Shown here: positions 17,963 to 29,100 of the stretch, piece by piece
How positions within the stretch are numbered: the stretch's first letter is position 1
Layout of the letters: each line of letters starts with the position of its first letter
From: Methylophaga marina
Lineage (GTDB): Bacteria > Pseudomonadota > Gammaproteobacteria > Nitrosococcales > Methylophagaceae
Assembly: GCF_030296755.1 (NCBI RefSeq)
Contig: NZ_AP027741.1
Coordinates: 2,528,501 to 2,592,500 of the forward strand
Direction: 5' to 3'
DNA: 64,000 nt
Program-made: the position numbers and the translations under genes
Notes under the pieces: model-generated
The model's database searches: none
Seen by the model: the letters and a program-made list of their open reading frames with translations, nothing else
Told to the model about the DNA's origin: nothing

Positions 17963-20398
17963 ATGGCAATCAAGAAAAATGCACTTTATTCATCACTTTG
18001 GGCAAGCTGCGACGAATTACGTGGCGGCATGGATGCTTCGCAATACAAAGACTATGTGCTAACCATGCTGTTTATGAAGTATGTTTCAGATAAGGCCAAG
18101 GCTAATCCGTACTCTATGATTGAAGTACCACTTGGTGCTAGATATGAAGATATGGTGGCATTGAAAGGTGACAAAGAAATCGGCGATAAAATTAATAAAA
18201 TTATCGCTGCATTAGCTGAGAAGAATGACCTCAAAGGCGTTATTGATATTGCTGACTTTAATGATGAAGATAAGCTCGGCAAAGGCAAAGAGATGCAGGA
18301 TCGGCTATCAAAGTTGGTGGGCATCTTCGAAGGATTGAATCTGACAGGTAATCGTGCTGATGGTGATGACCTCTTGGGTGATGCGTATGAATACTTAATG
18401 CGTCATTTCGCCACTGAATCGGGTAAAAGCAAAGGACAGTTCTATACGCCATCTGAAGTGTCTCGTATTCTGGCTAAGGTTATCGGTATTCATAGCGATA
18501 CACCACAAGATTGCACAGTATATGATCCGACGTGCGGATCGGGGTCCCTGTTGTTAAAAGTTAACGATCAAGCGCCACGTGGCTTATCTATCTTCGGTCA
18601 GGAGAACGATAATGCCACAAGCGCACTGGCTCGGATGAACATGATCCTGCATGACAGCTCTACGGCAAAAATCTGGAAGGGAAATACACTAACTGACCCG
18701 CAGTGGAAAGAGGCCAATGGCAAACTGAAAACTTTTGACTTCGCGGTAGCTAATCCACCGTTCTCGAACAAAAACTGGACAAGTGGGTTAAACGCAGAAA
18801 AAGATGAGTTTGACCGGTTTACATGGGGCATACCACCAGAAAAGAATGGTGACTATGCGTTTCTGTTACATATCATTAAATCGTTAAAAAGCAATGGCAA
18901 AGGTGCGGTAATCCTTCCCCATGGTGTTTTATTCCGAGGTAATGCTGAAGCGCGTATTCGTGAAAACCTTATCAAGCAAGGTTACATCAAAGGCATTATT
19001 GGTTTACCTGCCAACCTGTTTTACGGCACGGGCATTCCTGCCTGTATTATCGTCATTGACAAAGAATATGCTCAAGCTCGCAGTGGTATCTTTATGGTCG
19101 ATGCCAGCAAAAGTTTTGCCAAAGACGGCAATAAAAATCGTCTGCGCAGCCAAGATATTCACAAAATTGTTGATGTTTTTACCAAGCAGCTAGAACTACC
19201 GTGCTACTCGCGCATGGTGCTGCTCAGTGAAATCGCCGGTAACGACTACAACCTTAATATTCCGCGTTATATCGACTCTAGCGAACCAGAGGACATACAC
19301 GATTTAAGTGCACATCTACAAGGCGGTATTCCAAACCGCGACATCGATGCTCTAGCGCGCTTCTGGCAAGTATTCCCGAGTATTCGTGCGACCTTGTTTG
19401 CTGAGTGTAAAAAGCAAGCTGCCCGTGAAGGTTATAGCGAAGCCTTGGTTAAGTCTTCCGATGTGAAAAGTACCATCCTTAACCATGACGAGTTCAAAAC
19501 TTTTGCTGCACAAAGCCTAGTGGCGTTTACCGAGTGGGCGCAGCGCTCAAACCTAAAAGCTATTGAGCAAGCTGAACTGCCAAAACAGATCATTCATCGC
19601 ATCAGTGAAGATCTACTGCAAAGCTATTCGCAAACGCCATTGCTGAGTAAATACGATATCTACCAAATTCTGATGGATTACTGGGCAGAGGTGATGCAAG
19701 ACGATGTCTATGTATTGGTGCAAGATGGCTGGTTAGCGGGCAAGGTGTTGCGTGAGTTAGTCGTTAAAAAAGGTGAAAAGCTCAAAGAAACGCCTGATCT
19801 AGTGATTGGTAAAGCCAAATACAAAGCCGAACTCATTCCACCGGCGTTAATCGTGGCGCGCTTTTTTACCGCTGAACAAGCTCAAGTGGATAACCTGCAT
19901 TCGCTACTTGATAGCGCCAGCCAAGAGTTAGAAACCTATCTGGAAGAAAACTCGGGCGACGAAGGTTTGCTGAATGATGCGCTGAACGATAAAGACAAAG
20001 TCACCAAAGCTACGGTCACAGCGCGTTTGAAACTTGCCACCGACCCGGATGAAAAAGCCGCGCTGAAACAAGCCAAAAAGCTGTTTGATTTTGAGGCCGA
20101 TGCTAAAAAAGCCCTAAAAGAAGCGCAAGACGCGCTTGATTTAGCAGTATTTAAGCAATACCCCAAACTCAGCATCGATGAGATCAAATCTCTGATTGTG
20201 GACGACAAATGGCTGGCAACGCTTGAAAGCAATATCATCGCCGAAATAGAGCGTGTCACCCAGCAACTGGCCAATCGTGTCAAAGAATTGGAAGAGCGTT
20301 ATAACGAGCCACTGCCTGCCCTTACCCAATCGGTAGAAAACCTCAGTTATAAAGTAGCAGGACACTTAAAAACCATGGGCTTGGAGTGGGCGCTATGA
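17963..20398 (+). CDS. hsdM: Type I restriction-modification DNA methyltransferase subunit M
   Basis: This 811-residue N6-adenine methyltransferase has an N-terminal HsdM helical domain (about 8-140) and a Rossmann core with SAM motif DPTCGSGS (Asp188) and catalytic NPPF (Asn264). The C-terminal part (about 450-811) is much longer than in classical HsdM (about 500-550 residues), with helical, Lys/Asp-rich segments. With HsdS it methylates the host target; with HsdR it forms the restriction complex. Codon and base use shift part-way along: the 3' third is noticeably more GC-rich than the 5' part. The stop overlaps the hsdS start by ATGA (20395-20398). Confidence 0.93.
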   Translation: MAIKKNALYSSLWASCDELRGGMDASQYKDYVLTMLFMKYVSDKAKANPYSMIEVPLGARYEDMVALKGDKEIGDKINKIIAALAEKNDLKGVIDIADFNDEDKLGKGKEMQDRLSKLVGIFEGLNLTGNRADGDDLLGDAYEYLMRHFATESGKSKGQFYTPSEVSRILAKVIGIHSDTPQDCTVYDPTCGSGSLLLKVNDQAPRGLSIFGQENDNATSALARMNMILHDSSTAKIWKGNTLTDPQWKEANGKLKTFDFAVANPPFSNKNWTSGLNAEKDEFDRFTWGIPPEKNGDYAFLLHIIKSLKSNGKGAVILPHGVLFRGNAEARIRENLIKQGYIKGIIGLPANLFYGTGIPACIIVIDKEYAQARSGIFMVDASKSFAKDGNKNRLRSQDIHKIVDVFTKQLELPCYSRMVLLSEIAGNDYNLNIPRYIDSSEPEDIHDLSAHLQGGIPNRDIDALARFWQVFPSIRATLFAECKKQAAREGYSEALVKSSDVKSTILNHDEFKTFAAQSLVAFTEWAQRSNLKAIEQAELPKQIIHRISEDLLQSYSQTPLLSKYDIYQILMDYWAEVMQDDVYVLVQDGWLAGKVLRELVVKKGEKLKETPDLVIGKAKYKAELIPPALIVARFFTAEQAQVDNLHSLLDSASQELETYLEENSGDEGLLNDALNDKDKVTKATVTARLKLATDPDEKAALKQAKKLFDFEADAKKALKEAQDALDLAVFKQYPKLSIDEIKSLIVDDKWLATLESNIIAEIERVTQQLANRVKELEERYNEPLPALTQSVENLSYKVAGHLKTMGLEWAL

Positions 20399-21777
20399 GT
20401 GGTATGGCTGAGGTGAGCCCTAAGTATCTAGCGGAAGTTGCTTCGAGTGCCATTCCGGTGGGATACAAGCAAACGGAAGTTGGGCTGATTCCGGAGGATT
20501 GGCTGATATTAACTTTAGGAGATATCGCTGAGCTGACGTCTAGTAAACGAATATTTGAAAGTGACTATGTTAAGAGTGGAGTTCCTTTCTATCGTGGCCA
20601 AGAGATTTCATCTCTTTTAAATGGCTCAGTTATTGAGAATGTAATCTATATCAGCCAAGCAAAGTTCAATGAGTTGGCCGCAAGATTCGGAGCCCCTAAG
20701 GCTGGGGAAATTCTTATAACAGCGGTAGGCACTCTGGGAAATTCATTTCTAGTTGAATCTAACGACCCATTTTACTTTAAGGATGGAAACCTGATTTGGC
20801 TCAGGAAAATAAAAAACTGCCAACCTAAGTACTTGATAAAGCAACTTAACTACAACAAAAACAGGGTGTTGGAGTGCGCCATTGGCAGTTCTCAAAAAGC
20901 ACTGACGATGGTTTCTTTGTCACCACTATTAATTCCTGTTCCCTCAAAAATCGAAGAACAAACCACCATCGCCAATGCCTTATCCGATGTTGATGCACTG
21001 ATCAGCGAGTTGGAAAAACTGATCGCCAAAAAACAGGCCATCAAAACCGCCACCATGCAACAACTCCTCACCGGCCGCACCCGCCTGCCGCAGTTTTCCT
21101 TGCGTGAAGATGGCACGCCCAAAGGCACCAAGCCAAGTGAGTTGGGGGAAATCCCGGAGGATTGGGAGGTTAAGGCATACGGTGAAGTATTTACCTTTTT
21201 ATCAACTTCAACTAATTCACGAGCTGATTTGTCTGAAGAAGGTGATTTTGGGTATGTCCACTACGGTGATATTCATACCGAATGGAACAATAAGCTCGAC
21301 TTAAATAAGGAGAGGTTACCGCGAATATCTAAGAATATCGTCAGCTCTGCATTCGTTATGGATGGGGATTTGATTATGGCAGATGCATCTGAAGACTATG
21401 AAGGAATAGGCAAAACCGTTGAGGTCTTTAATGTTGGTGATAAACAGCTTGTTGCGGGTCTTCACACTTTCCTATTACGTGATAAAGAGAAAGTGCTCGC
21501 AGATGGTTTTCGAGGCTATTTACATAGTATCCCAGCGGTGAAAAGCTCTTTTGATCGATTGGCGACTGGTATGAAGGTTTATGGCATTTCTAAAAATAAT
21601 CTTTCGTCTGTTTGTTTTCCCGTGCCAAGTCTCGAAGAACAAACCGCCATCGCCGCCATCCTCTCCGATATGGACGCAGAGATTCAGGCACTGGAACAAC
21701 GCCTTGGCAAAACCCGCCAAATCAAACAAGGCATGATGCAAGAGCTACTCACAGGCCGCATACGCTTGCCAATTTAA
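20395..21777 (+). CDS. hsdS: Type I restriction-modification specificity subunit S
   Basis: This 460-residue protein starts at the ATG overlapping the hsdM stop. It has two target-recognition domains (about 25-195 and 250-415), each followed by a conserved helical spacer (IEEQTTIA...LLTGRTRLP and LEEQTAIA...LLTGRIRLP). Each TRD is introduced by an IPEDW motif. This two-fold layout fits recognition of a bipartite DNA site. TRD sequences are more AT-rich than the conserved spacers, typical of TRD exchange. The DUF262 gene follows after 21 bases. Confidence 0.93.
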   Translation: MSGMAEVSPKYLAEVASSAIPVGYKQTEVGLIPEDWLILTLGDIAELTSSKRIFESDYVKSGVPFYRGQEISSLLNGSVIENVIYISQAKFNELAARFGAPKAGEILITAVGTLGNSFLVESNDPFYFKDGNLIWLRKIKNCQPKYLIKQLNYNKNRVLECAIGSSQKALTMVSLSPLLIPVPSKIEEQTTIANALSDVDALISELEKLIAKKQAIKTATMQQLLTGRTRLPQFSLREDGTPKGTKPSELGEIPEDWEVKAYGEVFTFLSTSTNSRADLSEEGDFGYVHYGDIHTEWNNKLDLNKERLPRISKNIVSSAFVMDGDLIMADASEDYEGIGKTVEVFNVGDKQLVAGLHTFLLRDKEKVLADGFRGYLHSIPAVKSSFDRLATGMKVYGISKNNLSSVCFPVPSLEEQTAIAAILSDMDAEIQALEQRLGKTRQIKQGMMQELLTGRIRLPI

Positions 21778-21798
21778 AAAGAATAATAAGGAACACGG

Positions 21799-23640
21799 AT
21801 GTCTGAATGTAACGAGCTAGAATTAAAGCCCATTAACGACCTGCTAGAGTTGTCGTTTTTTATTCCCGCCTACCAGCGTGGCTATCGTTGGTCTAAAAGG
21901 CAAGTTATAGAATTGCTGAATGACGTTTACGAATTTTGTCTAAATAAAAATAAGACCGAGCAAGATTTTTATTGCTTACAGCCAGTTGTAGTAAAAGCGA
22001 GAGGTGAACAGTGGGAGTTGGTAGATGGTCAGCAAAGACTAACTACCATTCTTATAATTTTGGGTTACTTTAATTCACGGTTTGCTGAAGATTTTCAAAA
22101 GCAACTTTATTCAATTGAATATGAGACGCGTCCTGAAAGCAAAGAGTACATTGCTAAGCTTGATGTAAGTCAGAAAGATAAAAATATAGACTTCCACTAT
22201 ATTTTCGAAAGCTACAACGAAATTCGAAATTGGTTTAAAGACAAAATTAACCGCATAAATGATATTGAATCAGTATTTCTAAACGATGTGAAAGTGATTT
22301 GGTATCAGATTAACGAAACTGAAAATGTCACTGAAGTATTTACTCGGCTAAATATGGGCAAAATTCCTCTGGTCAATGCTGAGCTAGTTAAAGCGCTATT
22401 TTTAAAGTCGAGCAACTTTGCCCAAGATGTAGATGACTCCAAGAGCAAAAAGCCAATTCAAGATCTACAGCAGTTAAAAATTTCTCAAGAGTGGGATGCG
22501 ATTGAGAAGCGCTTACAAGATAACGCGTTTTGGTATTTCATTAGCAATGACCCCATTACCACGAATCGAATCGAATTCGTGCTGGATTTGGCATCCCGAG
22601 AGTTAGATAGTGAAGGGATTCTAGACACGGATAAATTGAAGATATTTTTGACGTTCAACCGATTGCTTTCGAATAGAAGTGATAAAGATAAACCTGTTGA
22701 TATTGCTTGTGAATGGCTAAAGATAAAACAGTGCTTTATGACGTTAGATGAGTGGTATAACGACCGTGCTTTATTTCACTTGATTGGCTATTTAGTCTCA
22801 CAAAAAGTTTCTATCGCTCATATTTTCGATTTACATCAAGAGGCATTTACAAAGTACGATTTTCGACAGTCATTGTTAAAGCTAGTCTTCAGCAAGACCT
22901 TTGGAGGTAGAGAGATAGCTGCACTATCTCAAGAATGGTTGGAAGATAGGCTAAACGAATTCACTTATGAATCAGGTGCGCATAGGCTTAGACCCATACT
23001 ATTGCTATTTAACGTAGCTAGCCTTCTTGCTAACCCGGCTACGAATGCTCGTTTTCAATTTGATAAATATAAATTAGATAGTTGGGATATTGAACATATC
23101 CGCTCAGTGGCATCAGATATGCCAAATAGTAAAGACAAGCAAAAAGCATGGCTTGAAAATGTTGTTGCTTATATTTCTGGCGATGAAGCCCCAGAAGCTG
23201 AGGAATCTGACACTGATCTACACAATGATGAGCTCTTTATCAAACGTGAAGCAACAGAGTTACTACAAGTAGCAAACTTTGATAATGATCAGTTCGAAGG
23301 TTTGTACGATAAAGTACGAGCTTATTACGATCCTGATGGTAATGAAGATGTAGACAATTCAATTGGCAATCTAACCTTGCTCGATAACAGAACTAACCGT
23401 AGCTATCAAAATGCTGTATTCCCAATTAAGCGAGCGAGGATCATCGCTTTAGATAAAAAGGCAACCTTTGTTCCGCTATGCACTAAAAATGTGTTTCTAA
23501 AGTACTACAGCAAACAGGTAGATAAGATGCTGTACTGGGAAGCGAGAGATAGCAAAGATCATCAAAGGGCAATGGTAGAAATGTTACTCGGTTTCTTTCA
23601 TGGAGTGGGTGATCATCTCAAGGAGTTTGGAGATGAATAA
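21799..23640 (+). CDS. DUF262-DUF1524 (GmrSD-like) restriction protein with HNH motif
   Basis: This 613-residue protein has an N-terminal DUF262 domain with IPAYQRGYRW (22-31) and the NTP-hydrolysis motif DGQQR (76-80). A C-terminal DUF1524 HNH-nuclease region has WDIEH (429-433) and the downstream IGNLTLLDNRTN segment. Proteins of this build (GmrSD, SspE, BrxU relatives) use nucleotide hydrolysis to control cleavage of modified DNA. Its position inside an hsdMSR operon suggests an added anti-phage function against modified genomes, or a coupling to the type I enzyme. AAGGA precedes the ATG. The stop overlaps the next gene by eight bases. Confidence 0.85.
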   Translation: MSECNELELKPINDLLELSFFIPAYQRGYRWSKRQVIELLNDVYEFCLNKNKTEQDFYCLQPVVVKARGEQWELVDGQQRLTTILIILGYFNSRFAEDFQKQLYSIEYETRPESKEYIAKLDVSQKDKNIDFHYIFESYNEIRNWFKDKINRINDIESVFLNDVKVIWYQINETENVTEVFTRLNMGKIPLVNAELVKALFLKSSNFAQDVDDSKSKKPIQDLQQLKISQEWDAIEKRLQDNAFWYFISNDPITTNRIEFVLDLASRELDSEGILDTDKLKIFLTFNRLLSNRSDKDKPVDIACEWLKIKQCFMTLDEWYNDRALFHLIGYLVSQKVSIAHIFDLHQEAFTKYDFRQSLLKLVFSKTFGGREIAALSQEWLEDRLNEFTYESGAHRLRPILLLFNVASLLANPATNARFQFDKYKLDSWDIEHIRSVASDMPNSKDKQKAWLENVVAYISGDEAPEAEESDTDLHNDELFIKREATELLQVANFDNDQFEGLYDKVRAYYDPDGNEDVDNSIGNLTLLDNRTNRSYQNAVFPIKRARIIALDKKATFVPLCTKNVFLKYYSKQVDKMLYWEARDSKDHQRAMVEMLLGFFHGVGDHLKEFGDE

Positions 23641-26104
23641 GGGAAAAAGCTTAACGTTTTACGGTCTATTTGATGTTGTTGAAGCGATTGAAATTCCAAT
23701 ATTGCAGCGTGATTACGCACAAGGTCGAGAAGAAGAACTTGAAGTTAGAACACTGTTTTTAAATTCATTATTCCAAGCGCTTAATAACAATGATGAGTCA
23801 CATCAACCACTAGATTTAGATTTTGTTTACGGAAATTTTGAAGAAGGTGAGCGTAAGGCGTTTTCTGTTCTAGACGGACAGCAACGTTTAACGACTTTAT
23901 TTTTACTGCATTGGTACTTAGCAATACAACATGGTCATATAGAAGAATTTAGACATCGCTTTGTCACTGATGAACAACGGTCTCGCTTTACCTATAAGAC
24001 ACGACCCAGCACAACCGAGTTTTTTGATGCACTGACCTCCAAAGATATGGAACTATCGGGTGCAGTGATAAGCAAGCAGATTAAAAATAGTCAGTGGTTT
24101 TATTTGTCATGGCAACAAGACCCAACCGTGCAAGCTTGTTTAAATATGCTCGATGCGATTCAAAGATTGTGTTCTCAAAACGATATTAACTTGTACGAGC
24201 GAATAATCAATACAAGTGAACCTTACATTACATTTCAATTCTTAGACCTTCACTCATTTGGTTTATCTGATGAGCTTTATATAAAAATGAATGCTCGTGG
24301 TAAGCCGTTAACAATTTTTGAAAACTTTAAAGCCAAGTTAGAGCAAAAAATAAAATCCTTTGACGGACCTTGGCCTGAATACACACTACCTTTCCAAGAC
24401 AGTGCTAGCGGCTATGACTACTTCATACATAAGGTAGATACCGATTGGGCAGACTTGTTCTGGCCATATAGAAATGTTTGCTCTGATGACGATAGCTTTG
24501 ATGATGAACTAATGAATTTCATTCGATTAGCCATCTCCTATCAATACCTAATTGATAACAAAGATTCACCTATCGAACTTGACTTGAATAGTGGAGAACT
24601 CTTTGGTCGAAACGGGCGCTTAGAGGCGCTTACGCTTTCTAAATATGAAGAACTAGACTGCCTAAATAAAGCGTTTATTGTTCGCCTTATTAGTTTCCTT
24701 GATCTCATCTATAGAAATGGATTAGTAGATAACAAAATAAACAGCTACTTAGAAACTGATTACTACTATGCGGAACATGAAACGTTAAAGCGTGTGTTTA
24801 ATAATGAGACTAGCTACGATGATAAACTTAGATTTTATGCCTTTTATAGCTATGTTGCTAAATCACCGACAAAAGAAGAACTAAATGAATGGTTAAGGGT
24901 TATTTTCAATTTAACCGAAAACACCATTATCAATACCGCAGACGAGTTTAATAAAGCACTATTTGCGATAGACAACCTTTATAAGCAAGATAATTCCATA
25001 TTAGAAACACTAGCTAATGATGTTGAAATAACAGGATTTTCTGGTCCTCAGATAGTTGAAGAAAAGATTAAGGCTCATTTGCTATTAAGGTCTAGTGAAT
25101 GGCGAAAAGCGGTTATTAGTGCAGAACAGCATTCATTTCTGAAAGGTCAGATTGGATGTATTTTAAACTTTTCTGAAATTCTAAGTTATTACCGAGATCA
25201 TAAACATTGCGAGTGGAACAAAGAAGAAGATAACGAGTATTTAAACAAATTCAGACGATATTCGAATGCTATCCAAAGCGTATTCGATCTAATTGAAAAT
25301 AGCTCTGCATCAATTGATTTCCTATGGGAGAGAGCTGTATTAAGTAAAGGTGAATACTTCACCGATAAACGAGGCGACAAATACAATATGTTGTCCTCTC
25401 GCGATACTCGAAACAATATTCCTCGTGATCATAGTTGGAAAAGGTTGCTGCGGTTTGGAACGTCTTCAATTGAACAAAAACAAAAATATGTGAAAGCTGT
25501 ACTGGATGACCCAGAGTTTAATCCTGACGAAGTAAAAATCTCACTTTCTGCTATTTGCTACAAAGCTATAGAAACAGGAGAACTTGAGCCTTGGAGAAAA
25601 GCATTAATTCAACATAAAGAGTTAATGGAATACTGCAAGCAAGGATTTATAGAGAAAACCAACTCTGAATTTGTATTATTGGGACAGTCACAACGAAACC
25701 ATACGCATACTGAACTTTTCACTAAAGTTCTAGAACTAGAGCTATCGGAAGACAAGAGCCAATTGGCACCTTTTTCACATTTATGGTACGTGCCAGTTAA
25801 ATCACGTGAAGAAAGTGCACATTTGAAACTAAGCGGGTTTGCTCATAATGGAGAGAAGTATCAAATAGAAATCCATAAAACAGCTAGCTGCTTTGATATA
25901 AGGGTAAAAGGTGGTGACATCGGAAATGCACCTGAGACTCTAACAGGTTTATTAGAGAGTGAAGGCTTTGAGTTGAATGATATGGCATTGCCTAGCCTCG
26001 GCTTTTATAGATACTACAGTGATAAAAATCAGAAAAGTATCGAAGATGTAACATTAAAGATCCAAAAGCTATGCACAAGTTTAGAGGATTTAAGCGATGA
26101 GTAA
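23633..26104 (+). CDS. DUF262-family protein, second member of the pair, no evident HNH
   Basis: This 823-residue protein starts at 23633, with AAGGAG seven bases upstream and an 8-base overlap with the preceding gene. The N-terminus has the DUF262 motifs IPILQRDYAQGR (21-32) and DGQQR (81-85). I see no C-terminal HNH signature; the middle has the LWERAVLSKGEY and HSWKRLLRF segments typical of the large DUF262 family usually encoded beside DUF262-DUF1524 genes. It is probably the partner subunit of the preceding protein. The gene is clearly more AT-rich than hsdR after it. The last eight bases overlap hsdR in the same ATGAxTAA arrangement. Confidence 0.8.
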   Translation: MNKGKSLTFYGLFDVVEAIEIPILQRDYAQGREEELEVRTLFLNSLFQALNNNDESHQPLDLDFVYGNFEEGERKAFSVLDGQQRLTTLFLLHWYLAIQHGHIEEFRHRFVTDEQRSRFTYKTRPSTTEFFDALTSKDMELSGAVISKQIKNSQWFYLSWQQDPTVQACLNMLDAIQRLCSQNDINLYERIINTSEPYITFQFLDLHSFGLSDELYIKMNARGKPLTIFENFKAKLEQKIKSFDGPWPEYTLPFQDSASGYDYFIHKVDTDWADLFWPYRNVCSDDDSFDDELMNFIRLAISYQYLIDNKDSPIELDLNSGELFGRNGRLEALTLSKYEELDCLNKAFIVRLISFLDLIYRNGLVDNKINSYLETDYYYAEHETLKRVFNNETSYDDKLRFYAFYSYVAKSPTKEELNEWLRVIFNLTENTIINTADEFNKALFAIDNLYKQDNSILETLANDVEITGFSGPQIVEEKIKAHLLLRSSEWRKAVISAEQHSFLKGQIGCILNFSEILSYYRDHKHCEWNKEEDNEYLNKFRRYSNAIQSVFDLIENSSASIDFLWERAVLSKGEYFTDKRGDKYNMLSSRDTRNNIPRDHSWKRLLRFGTSSIEQKQKYVKAVLDDPEFNPDEVKISLSAICYKAIETGELEPWRKALIQHKELMEYCKQGFIEKTNSEFVLLGQSQRNHTHTELFTKVLELELSEDKSQLAPFSHLWYVPVKSREESAHLKLSGFAHNGEKYQIEIHKTASCFDIRVKGGDIGNAPETLTGLLESEGFELNDMALPSLGFYRYYSDKNQKSIEDVTLKIQKLCTSLEDLSDE

Positions 26105-29100
26105 CGTTGGCCAGCGTGAGCGTGCTACCCAAAATCGTATCGTTCGGTTTTTTCAAACTGACTTAGGCTATCGCTATTTAGGCGACTGGCAGGATCGCGC
26201 TGATAATAAAAACATAGAAGTGGATATCCTGATTGATTGGCTAAATAAACGCGGTGTTAGCGAGGCCTTGATCAGTCGAGTTATTCGCCAATTGGATGCG
26301 GCAGCAGCGCTGGGCGAAGGTAAAAATCTCTATTACGCCAATAAAGAGGTTTATCGCTTGTTGCGTTATGGCGTGAAAGATAAAGAAGGCGCTGGCCATC
26401 TTAATGAAACAGTCTGGTTGGTTGATTGGAAGCATCCCGAGGCCAACGATTTTGCTATTGCTGAAGAAGTATCTATTAATGGTGAAAACAAAAAGCGTCC
26501 TGACATAGTGCTATATGTAAATGGTATCGCGCTGGGCGTGATTGAGCTGAAACGCTCTTCTGTGTCTGTCTCCGAAGGTATTCGTCAGAACCTCGATAAC
26601 CAGAAGAAAGATTTTATCCGTAACTTTTTTACCTCTATGCAACTGGTGATGGCGGGTAACGATACACAAGGCTTGCGTTACGGAACTATTGAAACGCCGG
26701 AGAGGTACTATCTGGAGTGGAAAGAGGAAGTCGCTAATCCTTATGGCAATAAGCTGGATTTTCACCTCAGCCGCATCTGTAATAAAGAGCGCTTTTTGCA
26801 GGTTATTCACGATTTCATCGTCTTTGATGCGGGTATAAAAAAGACCTGTCGTCACAATCAGTTTTTTGGTATTGAAGCGGCAAAACGGCATGTGGCCAAA
26901 CGCGAAGGCGGGATTATCTGGCACACCCAGGGTTCCGGCAAAAGCTTGACGATGGTTTGGCTGGCCAAGTGGATACGTGAAAATGTAAAAGACTCCCGCG
27001 TGCTGATCGTGACCGATCGTACAGAGCTGGACGATCAGATTGAAAAAGTATTTACCGGTGTCGATGAAGATATTTATCGCACGAAAAGCGGTGCCGATTT
27101 AGTGGCGACGCTCAATCAACCCAACCCTTGGTTGGTTTGCTCTTTAGTGCATAAATTTGGTCGACATTCTGATTCGGAAAACGATGCTGCGACAGAGGAG
27201 TTTATCGCCGAGCTGAAAAAATCATTGCCTTCGGACTTTAACGCCAAAGGTAATTTGTTTGTGTTTGTGGACGAGTGTCATCGCACCCAGTCCGGCAAGT
27301 TGCATGTGGCGATGAAATCCATCCTACCAGAAGCTATGTTTGTCGGTTTTACCGGCACGCCTTTGATGAAAAAGGACAAAAAGAAATCCATCGAGGTGTT
27401 TGGCTCTTACATTCATACTTATAAGTTTGATGAAGCCGTGGCCGATGGCGTCGTGCTCGATTTACGCTACGAAGCAAGAGATATTGACCAGCACATTAAA
27501 TCTCAAAAACATATTGATAACTGGTTTGATACTAAAACAAAAGGACTTTCTCGTCTTGGACGAACTCAGCTAAAGCAGAAGTGGGGCTCCATGCAAAAGC
27601 TGCTTTCCAGTCGATCACGGTTAGAGCAGATTGTGGCTGATATTTTGATGGACATGGATACCAAACAAAGGCTAGTGGATGGTAGAGGTAATGCCATGTT
27701 GGTATGCGCCAGTGTCTATCAAGCTTGCAAAGTCTACGAAATGTTTAATGACTCAAGTTTGAAAGGTCGGTGTGCGATAGTGACCAGCTATCACCCGTTA
27801 GCTTCACAAATTAAAGGTGAGGAGTCTGGAGAAGGGATTACTGAAAAGCTGGAAAAATATGATATTTACCGACAGATGCTGGCGGACTATTTTGATCAGC
27901 CTAAAGATGAGGCTTGTAAACGTATTGAAGAGTTTGAACTGAGTGTTAAAAAACAGTTTGTAGACGAGCCGGGACAGATGCGGCTGTTGATTGTAGTCGA
28001 CAAGCTATTGACTGGCTTTGACGCTCCATCAGCTACTTATCTTTACATCGATAAACAAATGGCTGACCACAATCTATTTCAGGCGATATGTCGGGTTAAT
28101 CGTTTAGATGGTGAAGACAAAGAGTATGGATACGTTGTCGACTACAAAGATTTGTTCAAGTCACTGGATAAAGCTATTCAGGATTACACAGCTGAGGCCT
28201 TTGACGCCTATGATAAAGAAGATGTTGAGGGATTACTTAAAAACCGCTTGTCGGAAGCTCGCGCTGATTTAGATACAGCCTTAGAACAGGTCAAAGCCTT
28301 ATGTGAACCAGTGAAAGCGCCACGACATCAGATTGATTACCAGCATTATTTTTGTGGTGTGTCGGGAGAAAATGAAGCTGAGCTGATTGAAAAAGAACCG
28401 CTTCGTCTTGTGTTGTATCAATCTGTTGCCAAGCTCATTCGTACTTATACTAATTTGGCTAATGAAATGATCGAGGCAGGTTATACTGCTGAGCAGGCTC
28501 AAATTATTGCTAAAGAGGTTGCATTCTATTCTAAGCTACGCGATGAGATTAAATTGGCAAGCGGTGATTTAGTCGATATGAAGTTATATGAACCAGCAAT
28601 GCGGAGGTTATTGGATTTGTATATTGATGCAGATCCAAGTGAGCAGTTAATTGATTTTGATGAAATGGGATTAATTGATTTGGTTGTCGAGCGAGGTGTT
28701 GATGGACTGGATGAGCTACCAACGTCAGTTCGTGACAACGAAGCAGCGATGTCTGAAGCAATTGAAAATAACATTCGTAAGACGATCGTTGATGAAAACC
28801 CAGTTAATCCTAAGTATTACGCTCGGATGTCTGAGCTACTGGATGAGTTGACTGTGCTGCGAAGAGAGCGAGCTCTTAACTACCAGGATTACCTTGAAAA
28901 AATTCGAGAGCTTGCAAATAAAGTTAAAAATCCTGGCGGCAATTCGGCTTCCTATCCTGAAAGCATATCTTCCAACGCTCAGCGTGCACTTTACGATAAT
29001 CTTGGTCGAGATGAATTGCTAGTGACGAAGATCGATATGACTGTCAGACATACAAAAAAAGCTTTTTGGCTTGGTGATAGAATGAAAGAGCGTGAGATAG

